Origin: Microbacterium halotolerans
GTDB taxonomy: Bacteria > Actinomycetota > Actinomycetes > Actinomycetales > Microbacteriaceae
Direction of reading: 5' to 3'
Assembly: GCF_003569805.1 (NCBI RefSeq)
Contig: NZ_KZ984051.1
Span: 1,467,606 to 1,531,605 of the forward strand
Length of the DNA stretch: 64,000 nt
The notes under the pieces were generated by a model. It saw nothing but the letters and a program-made list of their open reading frames with translations. It searched no databases and was not told where the DNA came from. How positions within the stretch are numbered: position 1 is the stretch's first letter; each line of letters opens with the position of its first letter. The position numbers and the translations under genes are program-made. This document shows, piece by piece, positions 8,976-17,436 of the stretch.

Positions 8976-9395
8976 TTACTCCGCCTCGGTCATCTCGCCG
9001 TCCTGGTCCATGTTCCATTCGGTGCCGGACTCGGCCGAGGTGGCCGTGATCTGGAAGTCGGTGCCGTCTTCGATCTGCACGGTGGAGATGTACTCCTCGA
9101 CGGCATCCGACGGGTAGTAGGGCATCACCCACATGCCGTACTTCTGCGTCGGGTCCTCGACGTCGGAGGCGAGCATGATCTGCTCCATCGGAGAGTCGAC
9201 GGCCTCGATCTGCTCGTTGACGATGTCGACGCCCTCCTGCAGGTCCGCGACGAACGCCTCGCTCTCCTCGCCGGAGCCCGCGCCGGGTGAACCGCCGTCG
9301 GCCGAGCCGCCGTCAGAACCGCAGCCGGCGAGACCGACGACGCCGACCGCCGCGAGGGAGATGACCAGACCGAAGCGCGTGAGAGTGTCTTTCAT
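8976..9395 (-). CDS. Small secreted lipoprotein of unknown function
   Basis: A 139-aa predicted lipoprotein. The N-terminus has a positively charged start, a hydrophobic core and the lipobox LAGC, followed by a Gly/Ser/Asp-rich linker (SDGGSADGGSPGAGSG) and a strongly acidic domain of about 95 residues containing a YGMWVMPYYPSD core. No family was recognised. An AGGTAGGA ribosome-binding site precedes the ATG. It lies downstream of a GH3 gene on the same strand but is separated from it by a hairpin, so shared transcription is uncertain. It would sit on the outer face of the cytoplasmic membrane. Confidence 0.75.
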   Translation of the reverse strand: MKDTLTRFGLVISLAAVGVVGLAGCGSDGGSADGGSPGAGSGEESEAFVADLQEGVDIVNEQIEAVDSPMEQIMLASDVEDPTQKYGMWVMPYYPSDAVEEYISTVQIEDGTDFQITATSAESGTEWNMDQDGEMTEAE

Positions 9396-9426
9396 GATTT
9401 CCTACCTTCTGTGATGACGCGTGAAA

Positions 9427-9455
9427 GGGTGCCGCGCGACGAATCGGCGGCACCC
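9427..9455 (-). terminator. Terminator downstream of the secreted GH3 gene
   Basis: A 9-bp perfect stem (GGGTGCCGC 9427-9435, complement 9447-9455) with an 11-base loop, followed on the minus strand by TTTC. It lies 17 bases after the GH3 stop codon. Confidence 0.7.
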
Positions 9456-9471
9456 CATCACACTGTGGTGG

Positions 9472-11832
9472 TTATTCGATGGGCTGCCCGTCGCTGCCGA
9501 GGCCGAAGCCGAACTCGTACGAGCTGCCTTCTGAATCGACGTACGGGGTGGTGTCTGCGATGTCCTCGAGGCTCGCCTCGACGGAGTCCATGTCCTTCGG
9601 CAGAGCGATCGGCAGGCGGCCTGTCGGCTCGCTCAGACCGAGCGCGACGTCGAGGAACGCCGCGTCGCTGACGCCGGAGCCCCAGACGATCGCGTCGGAG
9701 TCCGCCTCGAACTCCGCCGGGATGACTGCGCCGTTCGAGATCGACAGCAGGGTGACGACGGGGATGTCCTCGCCGCTGGCCTCGACGGCGTCGACCGCGC
9801 GCTCGAAGGCGTCGAGGTCGGCCTCGTTCGAGATGCGGGACGTGCTGCCGTAGTAGGAGCGGTTCTCCTTGCTGCCGTCCTCGAGCGTGTCACCGCTGAT
9901 CGAGGTCTTGCGCACGCTGTCGCCGTCCGCCGTGTACGGGCGGTACTGCAGGGACAGCGGGTAGAACTCGCCGGTGTCCTGGTCGAGACCGGCGCTGTCG
10001 AAATTGGTGCCGTTGTTCGGGTTGCTCATGCCGACGAGCACGAGGTCGACGTCCGAGAGGTCGGGGGCCGTGTACGAGACGACCTCCTCGTCATCGTTCA
10101 GCTCCGCCTCGTCGGTGATGACCTCGCCGAAGTAGTGCTCGGCGGTCTCGAGATCGATCGTCTCGCCCTCGGTGTAGGTGGCGGGGCCGAACAGTCCGTC
10201 GTGGCCCGTGTCGAAGGAGCGCGGGATGTACACGGTGAGGTCCTTGAGGTCCTCGGCCGACGTGCCCTCGGCGATGGTGCCGTCGCTGTTCTTCAGCACG
10301 ACGAGCGAGTCGTGCTGCGCGTCGAGGCCCGCCTGCTTGAATTCATCGTTGCCGACGAGGTCCTCCGAGACGGCGAGGTCCTGGTAGGCGCTGTCGTATA
10401 CACCGACCCGGAACAGGTTCGTCAGGATGCGGCGGCCGCTGTCGGCCCAGCGGTCCTCCGCGCTCTGATCGAGGTCACCGGCTTCGTACGCCGCCTCCCA
10501 CATCGTGTACGCCTCCTGGATCGGGGCGATGTCGTTGTTGCCGCCGAACTGGTCGACGCCCGCCTTGAGCACCTCGAAGTGGCGCTCGGCGACCGTAAGC
10601 TCGTCCGCGCCCCAGCTGGTGCCGATGAGGGCATCCGGATCGGTTTCTCCGCCCGCGGTCACGCCCCAGTCGGTGACGATCACGCCGTCGTAGCCGTTCT
10701 CCTCGCGCAGGATGTCGACGCGCTCCGAGTCGTAGGCGCTGCCCATGGCGTTGCCGTAGGCGGGGTCGCCCTCGCCGTCGACCAGGATCGAGTAAGACGT
10801 CATCACGCCGCCCGCTTCGATGGCGGCGAGGAACGGTGCGACGTGCTCATCCAGGTTGTCGCCGGGCAGGACGCCGTACTTGCCGGCGTTCGTGTGTGAT
10901 TCGCGGCCGCCTTCGCCGACGCCGTCTCCCGGGAAGTGCTTGATCACGGTCGACACGGAATCCGTGCCCCAGCCGAGGTTCTCGCCGTCCTCGTCGAACG
11001 TGCCCTGGAAACCGTCGACGTACGCCGCAGCCATCTCGCTGGCCAGGTCGACATCTTCGCCGAAGGTGCCGTTGATGCGCAGCCAGCGCGGGTCGGTGGC
11101 GAGATCGATCTGCGGGCTCAGGGCGTTCGCCAGACCCATTGCGCGGTACTCGGCCGAGGCGATGCTGCCGAACTGCTCCACGACATCCGGATCGAACGTC
11201 GCGGCCATGCCGAGCGACGACGGCCACTGCGACACGCCGCCCGACGCACCCGCGTAGCTGTCGGCCGCGTCGTTGCGCGGGTCGGAGCTGAAGTTCACGG
11301 GGATGTACGGCTCGTCGTCTGAGACGAGCGTCTCGACGTACGCCTGCATCTCGTTCGTCCATTCGACGACCGGCTCGATGTCGTTGCCGCCCGCATACAG
11401 AACGTTGCGCAGGTAGGAATCCGACAGGTACTCCTGCTGGTCGTCGGTGAGCCCGTCGCCCGGGGCGCGCTCGTGGCTCGAGAACAGCATCAGACCGGAG
11501 ACCTGGTCGGCGCTGAGCTGGGGCGCGAGGTCGGCTGCACGCTCTTCCGGGTCGAGGCGCCAGTCCTCCCACGCGTCGAGCCCGCCGTTGCCGTTCATGT
11601 CCTTGAAGGCGAGGGTGCTGCCGCCGTCGGTCTCTTCGATCAGCTCGAAGGAGTCCTTCGCCATGGTGAGGGTCTTGCCGTCACCGGGGTTCGTCACGAC
11701 GACGATGTCGGTGGTTCCGTCCGTCACCTCCTCCGTGGAGTAGGAGCCCCCGTCCGAGCTCGCGCAGCTGGTGAGCACCACTGCGAGCCCGGTCGTGAGC
11801 ACAAGACCGGATGTGATCGCTGACTTCCTCAT
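9472..11832 (-). CDS. Secreted GH3 glycosidase lipoprotein (beta-glucosidase/xylosidase type)
   Basis: A 786-aa glycoside hydrolase family 3 enzyme with the usual order: signal peptide with lipobox LTSC (about residue 23), TIM-barrel domain, then alpha/beta sandwich. The barrel contains the conserved KHFPGDG segment (about 299) and the nucleophile aspartate in GVIVTDWG (about D388). GH3 enzymes remove terminal beta-linked sugars from oligosaccharides or glycosides; the exact specificity is not readable. The ATG at 11832 is preferred to an overlapping TTG at 11835 because GGGGA sits about six bases before it. It lies downstream of a second, permuted GH3 gene, separated from it by a hairpin and about 300 bp with palindromes. 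Confidence 0.9.
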   Translation of the reverse strand: MRKSAITSGLVLTTGLAVVLTSCASSDGGSYSTEEVTDGTTDIVVVTNPGDGKTLTMAKDSFELIEETDGGSTLAFKDMNGNGGLDAWEDWRLDPEERAADLAPQLSADQVSGLMLFSSHERAPGDGLTDDQQEYLSDSYLRNVLYAGGNDIEPVVEWTNEMQAYVETLVSDDEPYIPVNFSSDPRNDAADSYAGASGGVSQWPSSLGMAATFDPDVVEQFGSIASAEYRAMGLANALSPQIDLATDPRWLRINGTFGEDVDLASEMAAAYVDGFQGTFDEDGENLGWGTDSVSTVIKHFPGDGVGEGGRESHTNAGKYGVLPGDNLDEHVAPFLAAIEAGGVMTSYSILVDGEGDPAYGNAMGSAYDSERVDILREENGYDGVIVTDWGVTAGGETDPDALIGTSWGADELTVAERHFEVLKAGVDQFGGNNDIAPIQEAYTMWEAAYEAGDLDQSAEDRWADSGRRILTNLFRVGVYDSAYQDLAVSEDLVGNDEFKQAGLDAQHDSLVVLKNSDGTIAEGTSAEDLKDLTVYIPRSFDTGHDGLFGPATYTEGETIDLETAEHYFGEVITDEAELNDDEEVVSYTAPDLSDVDLVLVGMSNPNNGTNFDSAGLDQDTGEFYPLSLQYRPYTADGDSVRKTSISGDTLEDGSKENRSYYGSTSRISNEADLDAFERAVDAVEASGEDIPVVTLLSISNGAVIPAEFEADSDAIVWGSGVSDAAFLDVALGLSEPTGRLPIALPKDMDSVEASLEDIADTTPYVDSEGSSYEFGFGLGSDGQPIE

Positions 11833-11856
11833 CAATATCCCCGTATCGTCTTTGGC

Positions 11857-11878
11857 GCGTCGCCGTCGTCGGCGACGC
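11857..11878. promoter_or_regulatory. 9-bp hairpin/inverted repeat in the GH3 leader
   Basis: GCGTCGCCG (11857-11865) and CGGCGACGC (11870-11878) form a perfect inverted repeat with a 4-base centre, about 25 bp upstream of the secreted GH3 start. It could be an operator or a leader hairpin. Confidence 0.4.
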
Positions 11879-11910
11879 TAGGGAACCAAATGCGCTTCGC
11901 CGCCATCGCA

Positions 11911-11932
11911 GCCGCCTCGTCGACGAGGCGGC
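11911..11932. promoter_or_regulatory. Perfect 22-bp palindrome upstream of the secreted GH3 gene
   Basis: Two arms, GCCGCCTCGTC and GACGAGGCGGC (11911-11932), form an uninterrupted palindrome about 80 bp before the GH3 start. It resembles an operator for a dimeric regulator more than a terminator, since it has no loop. The remainder of 11833-12081 holds no recognisable gene. Confidence 0.45.
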
Positions 11933-12081
11933 CCATGTCCGCATTGCTGTGTGAACTCAGCGGGCGTTGCGCACCATCGACGCTATGAGGGAGCTGGACG
12001 TTCCGGTCGGCCAGGTGCACGATCGGCCGTTCTGCGCGCACGATTCGCAAGCACCGGATCCGGATGTGCCTCCCGCACGTA

Positions 12082-12123
12082 CAAGCGGCGCCCGGCGGCA
12101 GAAGAGCCACCGGGCGCCGCTTG
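12082..12123 (-). terminator. Terminator downstream of the permuted GH3 gene
   Basis: A 14-bp perfect stem (CAAGCGGCGCCCGG 12082-12095, complement 12110-12123) with a 14-base loop begins 11 bases after the stop codon of the permuted GH3 gene. Confidence 0.75.
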
Positions 12124-12134
12124 GTGTCAGCGGG

Positions 12135-15092
12135 TCATTCTGCGAGGCGCACCTCGTCGTCGCCCGTGCGGTGCCTGCGCACGCGGCGGATCACGAGGTA
12201 CACGCCGAGCAGCACCAGAACGCCGATCAGGATGGTCGCTCCGAGCTGGATCCAGCGCCACATCGGCGGCTCGTAGGTGACCGTCGAGCCGGGTGCGAAG
12301 CCGTTCATCGCGTTGGAGTTCGCGACCGCGTACAGCACGTGGTGCGTCGCCTTCCGGATGTCCTGCTGCGCCGTCGCCGAGCTCGTGTCGTCGAACGACT
12401 TCGACGGAGCGAACGTGAGCGTGAGGTCCGTTCCCGCGGCGATGCTCTGGTTCGGGTTCATATAGCGGTACAGGTTGAAGTCGGAGATGGCGAAGCCGTC
12501 GAAGCCCCACTCGCCGCGCAGCACGTTCGTCATCAGCGCCTCGGAGCCGCCGGCCCACGTGGCGCCGATGCGGTTGAACGAGCTCATCACCGCGGTCGCA
12601 CCGACCGTCGTCTGTTCGACCGTGCCGTTCTCGTCCGCGATGTACTCCACGGGCATCTCGGCGTCCTTGACGATCATCTCGAACGGCTTCAGGTACACCT
12701 CGCGGATCGTCTGCTCGTTGGCCCAGACCGCGATGCCGTTGTTCACGCGGTTGGCCTCCATGTCATTCAGCGCGAAGTGCTTCAGAGTCGTGTAGAGACC
12801 CTTCGACGCCGCGCCGTCCGTGGAAGCGAGGCCCATCGCACCGGAGAGGAACGGGTCCTCCGAGTAGTACTCGAAGTTGCGACCGGCGAACGGGGAGCGG
12901 TGCAGGTTCACTGCGGGCGCGTACCAGCCCGATACCTCCTTGAACAGCGCCTCGTTGCCCACCATGGTGCCCATGGCCTTGCTCAGCTCGACGTTCCACG
13001 TCTGTGCGATGAGGAACTCGGTCGGGTAGGCCGTGCCGTTCACCGACGCGTTGATGAACGACGAGAACCCTGCGGGACCGTCGAGATCCGTGGTGATCGG
13101 CTTCGCAATGCTGGGGAGCGCGCCCGTCTGGTACGCGCCGTTGAGCAGCATCTCGGTCATCTCGTCGATCGTCAGCGAGTCGAGCAGCTCGTCCCACTGC
13201 GGATCGTCGATCGGCAGGCCGCGCAGGTTCACCAGCGTCAGGTCGGTGTCCTGACCGGTGGTGGGCGCCTCGGCGTCCGGGTCCTGTGCCGCCTCGACGT
13301 CGTATGGTGCGAAGCCTTCCGCGATCGCATCGGTCGCCTGCATCAGGTCATCGCTCGGCGCAGTCGGGAAGGTGCCGGCGAAGTCGGCGCGCGACATGTT
13401 CAGGATCTTGCCCTCTTCGGGCTCGTCCGTGAACATCTCCGACACGTCGTCGAACTGGTTGGTCACCGCGGCCTCGTCGGACGAGCGCTGGTCGTCCTCG
13501 TCGTAGACGACCGTCTCGTCGACCGTGTAGGCGATTGCGTCGACGTCGTCGGCTGGCGTGTGCGAGTCGGTGCGCAGCGAGAGATCGTAGTCGCCGGCCT
13601 CCAGCACGTATGCGGCCGCGTCCTCGTAGTCGTACGACGCCATGTCCTCGACGTTCAGTGAGACCGTGACGGTCTCGCTTTCGCCCGGTGCGATCTCACC
13701 GGTCTTGGCGAACGCACCCAGCACGACCTCGGGCTTCTCGATGCCGCCTGCGGTGTACGGCGCCGAGTAGTACAGCTCGACGACGTCCTTGCCTGCGGTC
13801 GTGCCGTCGTTGGTCACCTCGATGTCGAGGGAGATCTCGCCGTCGACGTCACCGAGGGAGCGATCGGCGACCTGCCAGGAGAAGTCGGTGTAGCTCAGGC
13901 CGTAGCCGAATGGGTAGACGACGGCGTCGTCGTAGTCGATGAAGCCCTCGGCGGCGGCCGTCTCGTAGTAGCGGTAGCCGACGTAGATGCCCTCCTGGTA
14001 GTTGACGAACGGGGCATCCGAGGTGACGTCGGCGTTGGAGGCTGCGGCCTCCAGCACCGACGCCGGGTACTCGACGTCGAGGTTGTCGTAGACGAAGTCG
14101 CCGAAGTTCGCGAAGCTCGGGTCCTTCGTGAAGTCGGAGGCCCAGGTGTCGACCGTGCGGCCGGACGGGTTGACGGCGCCGGAGAGCACCTCGCCGACCG
14201 CGTTGAACCCGGTGGCACCCGGCGAGCCGATCAGCAGCACGCCGTCGACATCGGCGTTGTTCTGGACCGGGTCCAACTCGATCGTCGTCGAGGCGTTCAC
14301 GGCCACGATCACGGTGTCGAAGCTGTCGGCGGCGAGGTCGATCAGATCGCGCTCGTCCTTGTTCAGCTCGAGCTGGTGCTGGCCATCCTCGTAGTTGTCA
14401 TCCCACCCGGACATATCGGTGGTGAGGTCGCCGCCCTCGCCGCCGGGACGGCCGACGAAGACCACGGCGGCATCGTCGTACTCGCCGAAGGAATCGGCGA
14501 CGGAGTCGTAGCCGGAGACGGGCATCTCGCCGATCGTGTAGGTCGACACATCCGGCTTGTCCATCTCGATGAAGCCGCGCGGGTTCTCTTCGGTGAAGGC
14601 CGTCAGCTCGTCGATCACGGACTGGTTCACCGTGAAACCGGCGTTCTCGAGACCCTGCTGGGGCGTGACCGCCGTCGAGGTGTCGACCGAGCCGGACCCG
14701 GCGCCGCCGTAGACCGGGTTGACGGCCGCGGCGCCGAGCATCGTGACCGCGGCGCCCTCATCGATCGGCAGCGCCTGCGACGAGTTCTTCGCGAGCACGA
14801 TGCCCTCGCCTGCGATGTCCTGCACCAGCTCGCGCGAAGCGGTGTCGACGTCCTCGATCGTGTCGAAGTCGGCCTCGTAGTACGCGGTGTCCCAGTCGGC
14901 TGCCTCCTCGGACTGGTCGACCGTATAGGTGCCGCCGCCGAGCTGCGAGGCGACCCAGTTGAAGCCCACATTCAGCGCGACGTTGAGGACCACGGTGATC
15001 AGTGCCACGAAGGCGAGCACCGGTATCCAGATGGACAGGAACTTCTTGTTCGACATGGGGCGTCGTTTCGACTTCGCCGTCGCGTCACTCAC
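12135..15092 (-). CDS. Domain-permuted, membrane-anchored GH3 family glycosidase
   Basis: A 985-aa GH3 protein with reversed domain order. After an N-terminal membrane segment (about 18-40) come the alpha/beta sandwich domain, a fibronectin-III-like domain (EVTNDGTTAGKDVVELYYSAPY) and an acidic linker. The TIM-barrel follows last (from about 640), with KHFALND and the nucleophile in GFDGFAISDFN (about D870). A second membrane segment (about 943-965, GATILIGVLVLLGVYLVI) and a basic tail end the protein, so both ends should be cytoplasmic and the enzyme external. Reversed GH3 order is known in some bacterial beta-glucosidases. The GTG at 15092 is chosen because AGGAGG lies nine bases upstream; ATG starts at 15155, 15113 or 15056 are alternatives. 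Confidence 0.88.
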   Translation of the reverse strand: MSDATAKSKRRPMSNKKFLSIWIPVLAFVALITVVLNVALNVGFNWVASQLGGGTYTVDQSEEAADWDTAYYEADFDTIEDVDTASRELVQDIAGEGIVLAKNSSQALPIDEGAAVTMLGAAAVNPVYGGAGSGSVDTSTAVTPQQGLENAGFTVNQSVIDELTAFTEENPRGFIEMDKPDVSTYTIGEMPVSGYDSVADSFGEYDDAAVVFVGRPGGEGGDLTTDMSGWDDNYEDGQHQLELNKDERDLIDLAADSFDTVIVAVNASTTIELDPVQNNADVDGVLLIGSPGATGFNAVGEVLSGAVNPSGRTVDTWASDFTKDPSFANFGDFVYDNLDVEYPASVLEAAASNADVTSDAPFVNYQEGIYVGYRYYETAAAEGFIDYDDAVVYPFGYGLSYTDFSWQVADRSLGDVDGEISLDIEVTNDGTTAGKDVVELYYSAPYTAGGIEKPEVVLGAFAKTGEIAPGESETVTVSLNVEDMASYDYEDAAAYVLEAGDYDLSLRTDSHTPADDVDAIAYTVDETVVYDEDDQRSSDEAAVTNQFDDVSEMFTDEPEEGKILNMSRADFAGTFPTAPSDDLMQATDAIAEGFAPYDVEAAQDPDAEAPTTGQDTDLTLVNLRGLPIDDPQWDELLDSLTIDEMTEMLLNGAYQTGALPSIAKPITTDLDGPAGFSSFINASVNGTAYPTEFLIAQTWNVELSKAMGTMVGNEALFKEVSGWYAPAVNLHRSPFAGRNFEYYSEDPFLSGAMGLASTDGAASKGLYTTLKHFALNDMEANRVNNGIAVWANEQTIREVYLKPFEMIVKDAEMPVEYIADENGTVEQTTVGATAVMSSFNRIGATWAGGSEALMTNVLRGEWGFDGFAISDFNLYRYMNPNQSIAAGTDLTLTFAPSKSFDDTSSATAQQDIRKATHHVLYAVANSNAMNGFAPGSTVTYEPPMWRWIQLGATILIGVLVLLGVYLVIRRVRRHRTGDDEVRLAE

Positions 15093-15307
15093 TCTGGGAC
15101 TCCTCCTGGTCATAGGCGGCTGCTTCGTCTCGCCCTTGTGCTGTACGCGGGGCATCTTTGCTGTTGTGCGCTTCTCGGCGCGCCCATGCGTCCAACATCA
15201 ACACGCTAGGCGCCGCCGCCCGGATGGAGGGTTGCAGCGGCACGATCGGTCAAAACTCGCGCACCGCTGGTCTGCTCAGCGGAAGCTCAGGTGAATGAAC
15301 AAAACTA

Positions 15308-15323
15308 TACCGACTGGACGGTA
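15308..15323 (+). promoter_or_regulatory. TetR-type operator over the -10 of the MFS gene
   Basis: TACCG (15308-15312) and CGGTA (15319-15323) flank a 6-bp centre; the outer bases are perfect and the inner ones imperfect. It overlaps a TATACC hexamer (15306-15311) that could be the -10 box. The TetR gene at 16815 is the natural candidate to bind here and repress both genes. Confidence 0.65.
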
Positions 15324-15340
15324 CAGCGAGACGAGGAATC

Positions 15341-16813
15341 ATGACACCCGCACGGCGCTATCTCAGCCTCGGCGTGCTCACGGGAGCGGTGCTGCTGCTC
15401 GCCATCGATGCAACGGTGCTGCACCTCGCCGTGCCATCGCTCGCGCGGGATCTCGACGCCAGCGCGACCGCCGTGCTGTGGATCGGCGACGTGTACTCGT
15501 TGGCGATCGCCGGCCTCCTCATCACCATGGGGAACATCGCCGATCGCGTCGGGCGCAAGCGACTGCTGCTGATCGGCGCCACCTCGTTCGGCATCGCCTC
15601 TGTGGCGGCGGCGTTCGCTCCCACGCCCGAGATGCTCATCGTCGCACGGCTGCTGCTGGGGGTCGCGGGTTCGACGCTGATGCCGTCGACGCTCTCGCTC
15701 ATCCGCAACATCTTCACCGATCCGGCCGAGCGCACCCGCGCGATCGCGATCTGGTCGGCGGCCGCCGCGAGCGGCATCGCACTCGGCCCCGTCGTCGGGG
15801 GCGCGCTGCTCGAGCACTTCTGGTGGGGGAGCGTCTTCCTGATCAACGTGCCGGTGATGCTCATCATCGTCGGAGTGGGTGCGTGGGTGCTGCCGGAGTC
15901 GAAGAACCCGCATCCCGGCAGGCTCGACCTTCTCTCGAGCGCGTGGTCCATGCTCGCGATCGTGCCGTTCGTCTATGCCATCAAGCACCTCACCACGGGT
16001 GCGGTCGACGTCGCACTGGCCGTCGCGCTCGCCGCATCCGCCGCGGGTTCCGTCCTGTTCGTGCGCCGCCAGCGCCGCTCGGCCGCGCCGATGATCGACA
16101 TCGAGCTGTTCCGCAACGGCTCCTTCTCCGGCGCAGTGGCAGTGAACTTCATCTCGGTCTTCGCGATGAGCGGTGTGCTGTTCTTCTTCTCGCAGTACCT
16201 GCAGCTCGCCCGGGGGCTGCAGCCGCTCGGCGCGGGGCTCGCGCAGCTGCCCGTCGCCGTCGCGTCGATCATCGCCGTGGCGTGCGTCGGTTTCCTCGTC
16301 GCCCGCCTCGGCCGGGGCAGGGCGATCGCGTTCGCGCTGGCGCTCGGGGCCGCCGGACTGGTGGCGGTCGCGGTGATGGAGGGCAGCGCGCACCTGTCAT
16401 GGCTGCTCATCGCCCTGGTGCCGCTCGGGCTCGGCATCGGCATCTCCGAGACGCTCAGCGTCGATGCGGTCGTCTCGTCCGTACCGCAGGAGAAGTCGGG
16501 CGCGGCCTCGTCGATCTCCGAGACCGCGTACGAGCTGGGCACGGCGATGGGCATCGCCGTGCTGGGCTCGGTGCTCACGGTGATGTACCGGTTCGTGCTT
16601 CCCGCAGACGCTCCGGATGCTGCGCGGGACTCGCTCGCGAACGCCGCAGCCGAGCTGGGCGAGGGAGCGGCGCTCGAGGCCGCGCGGGAGTCCTTCGTGC
16701 ACTCGATGCAGGTGACCACGCTCATCGCCGCAGGTGTGATGGTCGCCGGAGCAGTCGTGGCGCTCCGCCTGATTCCGAACGTGCGGCCGGCGGTCGCGGC
16801 TAACGTGGACTGA
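15341..16813 (+). CDS. MFS drug:H+ antiporter, DHA2 (QacA/EmrB) type
   Basis: A 490-aa integral membrane exporter with about 14 hydrophobic segments, as in the DHA2 family that expels drugs or toxic organics using the proton gradient. The signature AIDATVLHLAVPSLARDL in segment 1, the loop GNIADRVGRKRLLL between segments 2 and 3, and the antiporter motif C-like stretch GIALGPVVGGALL support this. A TetR-type operator overlaps its promoter, and a TetR gene begins one base after its stop, a classic repressor-exporter unit induced by the exported compound. The substrate cannot be assigned. Confidence 0.92.
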   Translation: MTPARRYLSLGVLTGAVLLLAIDATVLHLAVPSLARDLDASATAVLWIGDVYSLAIAGLLITMGNIADRVGRKRLLLIGATSFGIASVAAAFAPTPEMLIVARLLLGVAGSTLMPSTLSLIRNIFTDPAERTRAIAIWSAAAASGIALGPVVGGALLEHFWWGSVFLINVPVMLIIVGVGAWVLPESKNPHPGRLDLLSSAWSMLAIVPFVYAIKHLTTGAVDVALAVALAASAAGSVLFVRRQRRSAAPMIDIELFRNGSFSGAVAVNFISVFAMSGVLFFFSQYLQLARGLQPLGAGLAQLPVAVASIIAVACVGFLVARLGRGRAIAFALALGAAGLVAVAVMEGSAHLSWLLIALVPLGLGIGISETLSVDAVVSSVPQEKSGAASSISETAYELGTAMGIAVLGSVLTVMYRFVLPADAPDAARDSLANAAAELGEGAALEAARESFVHSMQVTTLIAAGVMVAGAVVALRLIPNVRPAVAANVD

Positions 16814-16814
16814 C

Positions 16815-17390
16815 ATGGGACGCACAGCGGGGCGCGATGCCGATGGAACGCGAAGGATCATCCTCGACGCGGCGACGCCCATGGTGGCTCGCCACGGGCA
16901 GGAGGTGTCGCTGGCCAGGATCGCTGACGCGGCCGGGGTGTCGAAGGGCGGGCTGCTGTACCACTTTCCGACCAAGGAGGACCTGCTGCGCGCGAGCGCG
17001 GCCGACCTGTTCGCGCGCTTCCGCGAGGCCGTGTACGCCGAGACCGAGAAGGAACGCGGCGGCGCACACGGACGCCTGGCCAGGGGATACATCCGCGCGA
17101 CGTTCGCGGAGCTGTCGGACGATGTCGCACGCGATCAGATCGCCGTGGCCGCGCACCTGATGAGCGAGCCCGGCATCCAGGAGATCGCGTCGGCCGACGG
17201 ACGGCGCTGGCGGGATGAGCTGATGGCAGACGGGCTCGGGGAGCAGGCCATCCGGATCATCGTGGCCGCGTCCGACGGCGTCGGCAGCGCCCCGCTGTGG
17301 GGTGCGATTCTGAACCCCGACGACTGCGCCGCGCTGAAGGAACAGCTGCTCGACATGACGCGGGGCGGGGATCCGGAGGAGACACGATGA
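16815..17390 (+). CDS. TetR family repressor of the adjacent exporter
   Basis: A 191-aa regulator with an N-terminal TetR HTH (about 12-58; VSLARIADAAGVSKGGLLYHFPTKEDLL) and a helical ligand-binding C-terminus of the TetR_C_6-like kind. It begins one base after the exporter stop, so the genes share a transcript. The TACCG-N6-CGGTA site in front of the exporter would make the unit autoregulated. It ends at a strong hairpin shared with the convergent transporter operon. The inducer is unknown. Confidence 0.93.
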   Translation: MGRTAGRDADGTRRIILDAATPMVARHGQEVSLARIADAAGVSKGGLLYHFPTKEDLLRASAADLFARFREAVYAETEKERGGAHGRLARGYIRATFAELSDDVARDQIAVAAHLMSEPGIQEIASADGRRWRDELMADGLGEQAIRIIVAASDGVGSAPLWGAILNPDDCAALKEQLLDMTRGGDPEETR

Positions 17391-17418
17391 GGCGTCCGCC
17401 CCCAGGGGCGGACGCCTC
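17389..17418. terminator. Bidirectional hairpin between tetR and the HAAT-1 operon
   Basis: A 14-bp perfect stem (GAGGCGTCCGCCCC at 17389-17402, complement 17405-17418) starts in the tetR stop codon and lies 18 bases from the stop of the convergent substrate-binding gene. Confidence 0.85.
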
Positions 17419-17436
17419 ATCGTCCGGCGGGTCGGA

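Noticed and set aside
12135..15092. Two fused or misassembled GH3 genes
   Set aside because: Only one sandwich and one barrel domain are present in a single uninterrupted frame, consistent with the known reversed domain order.
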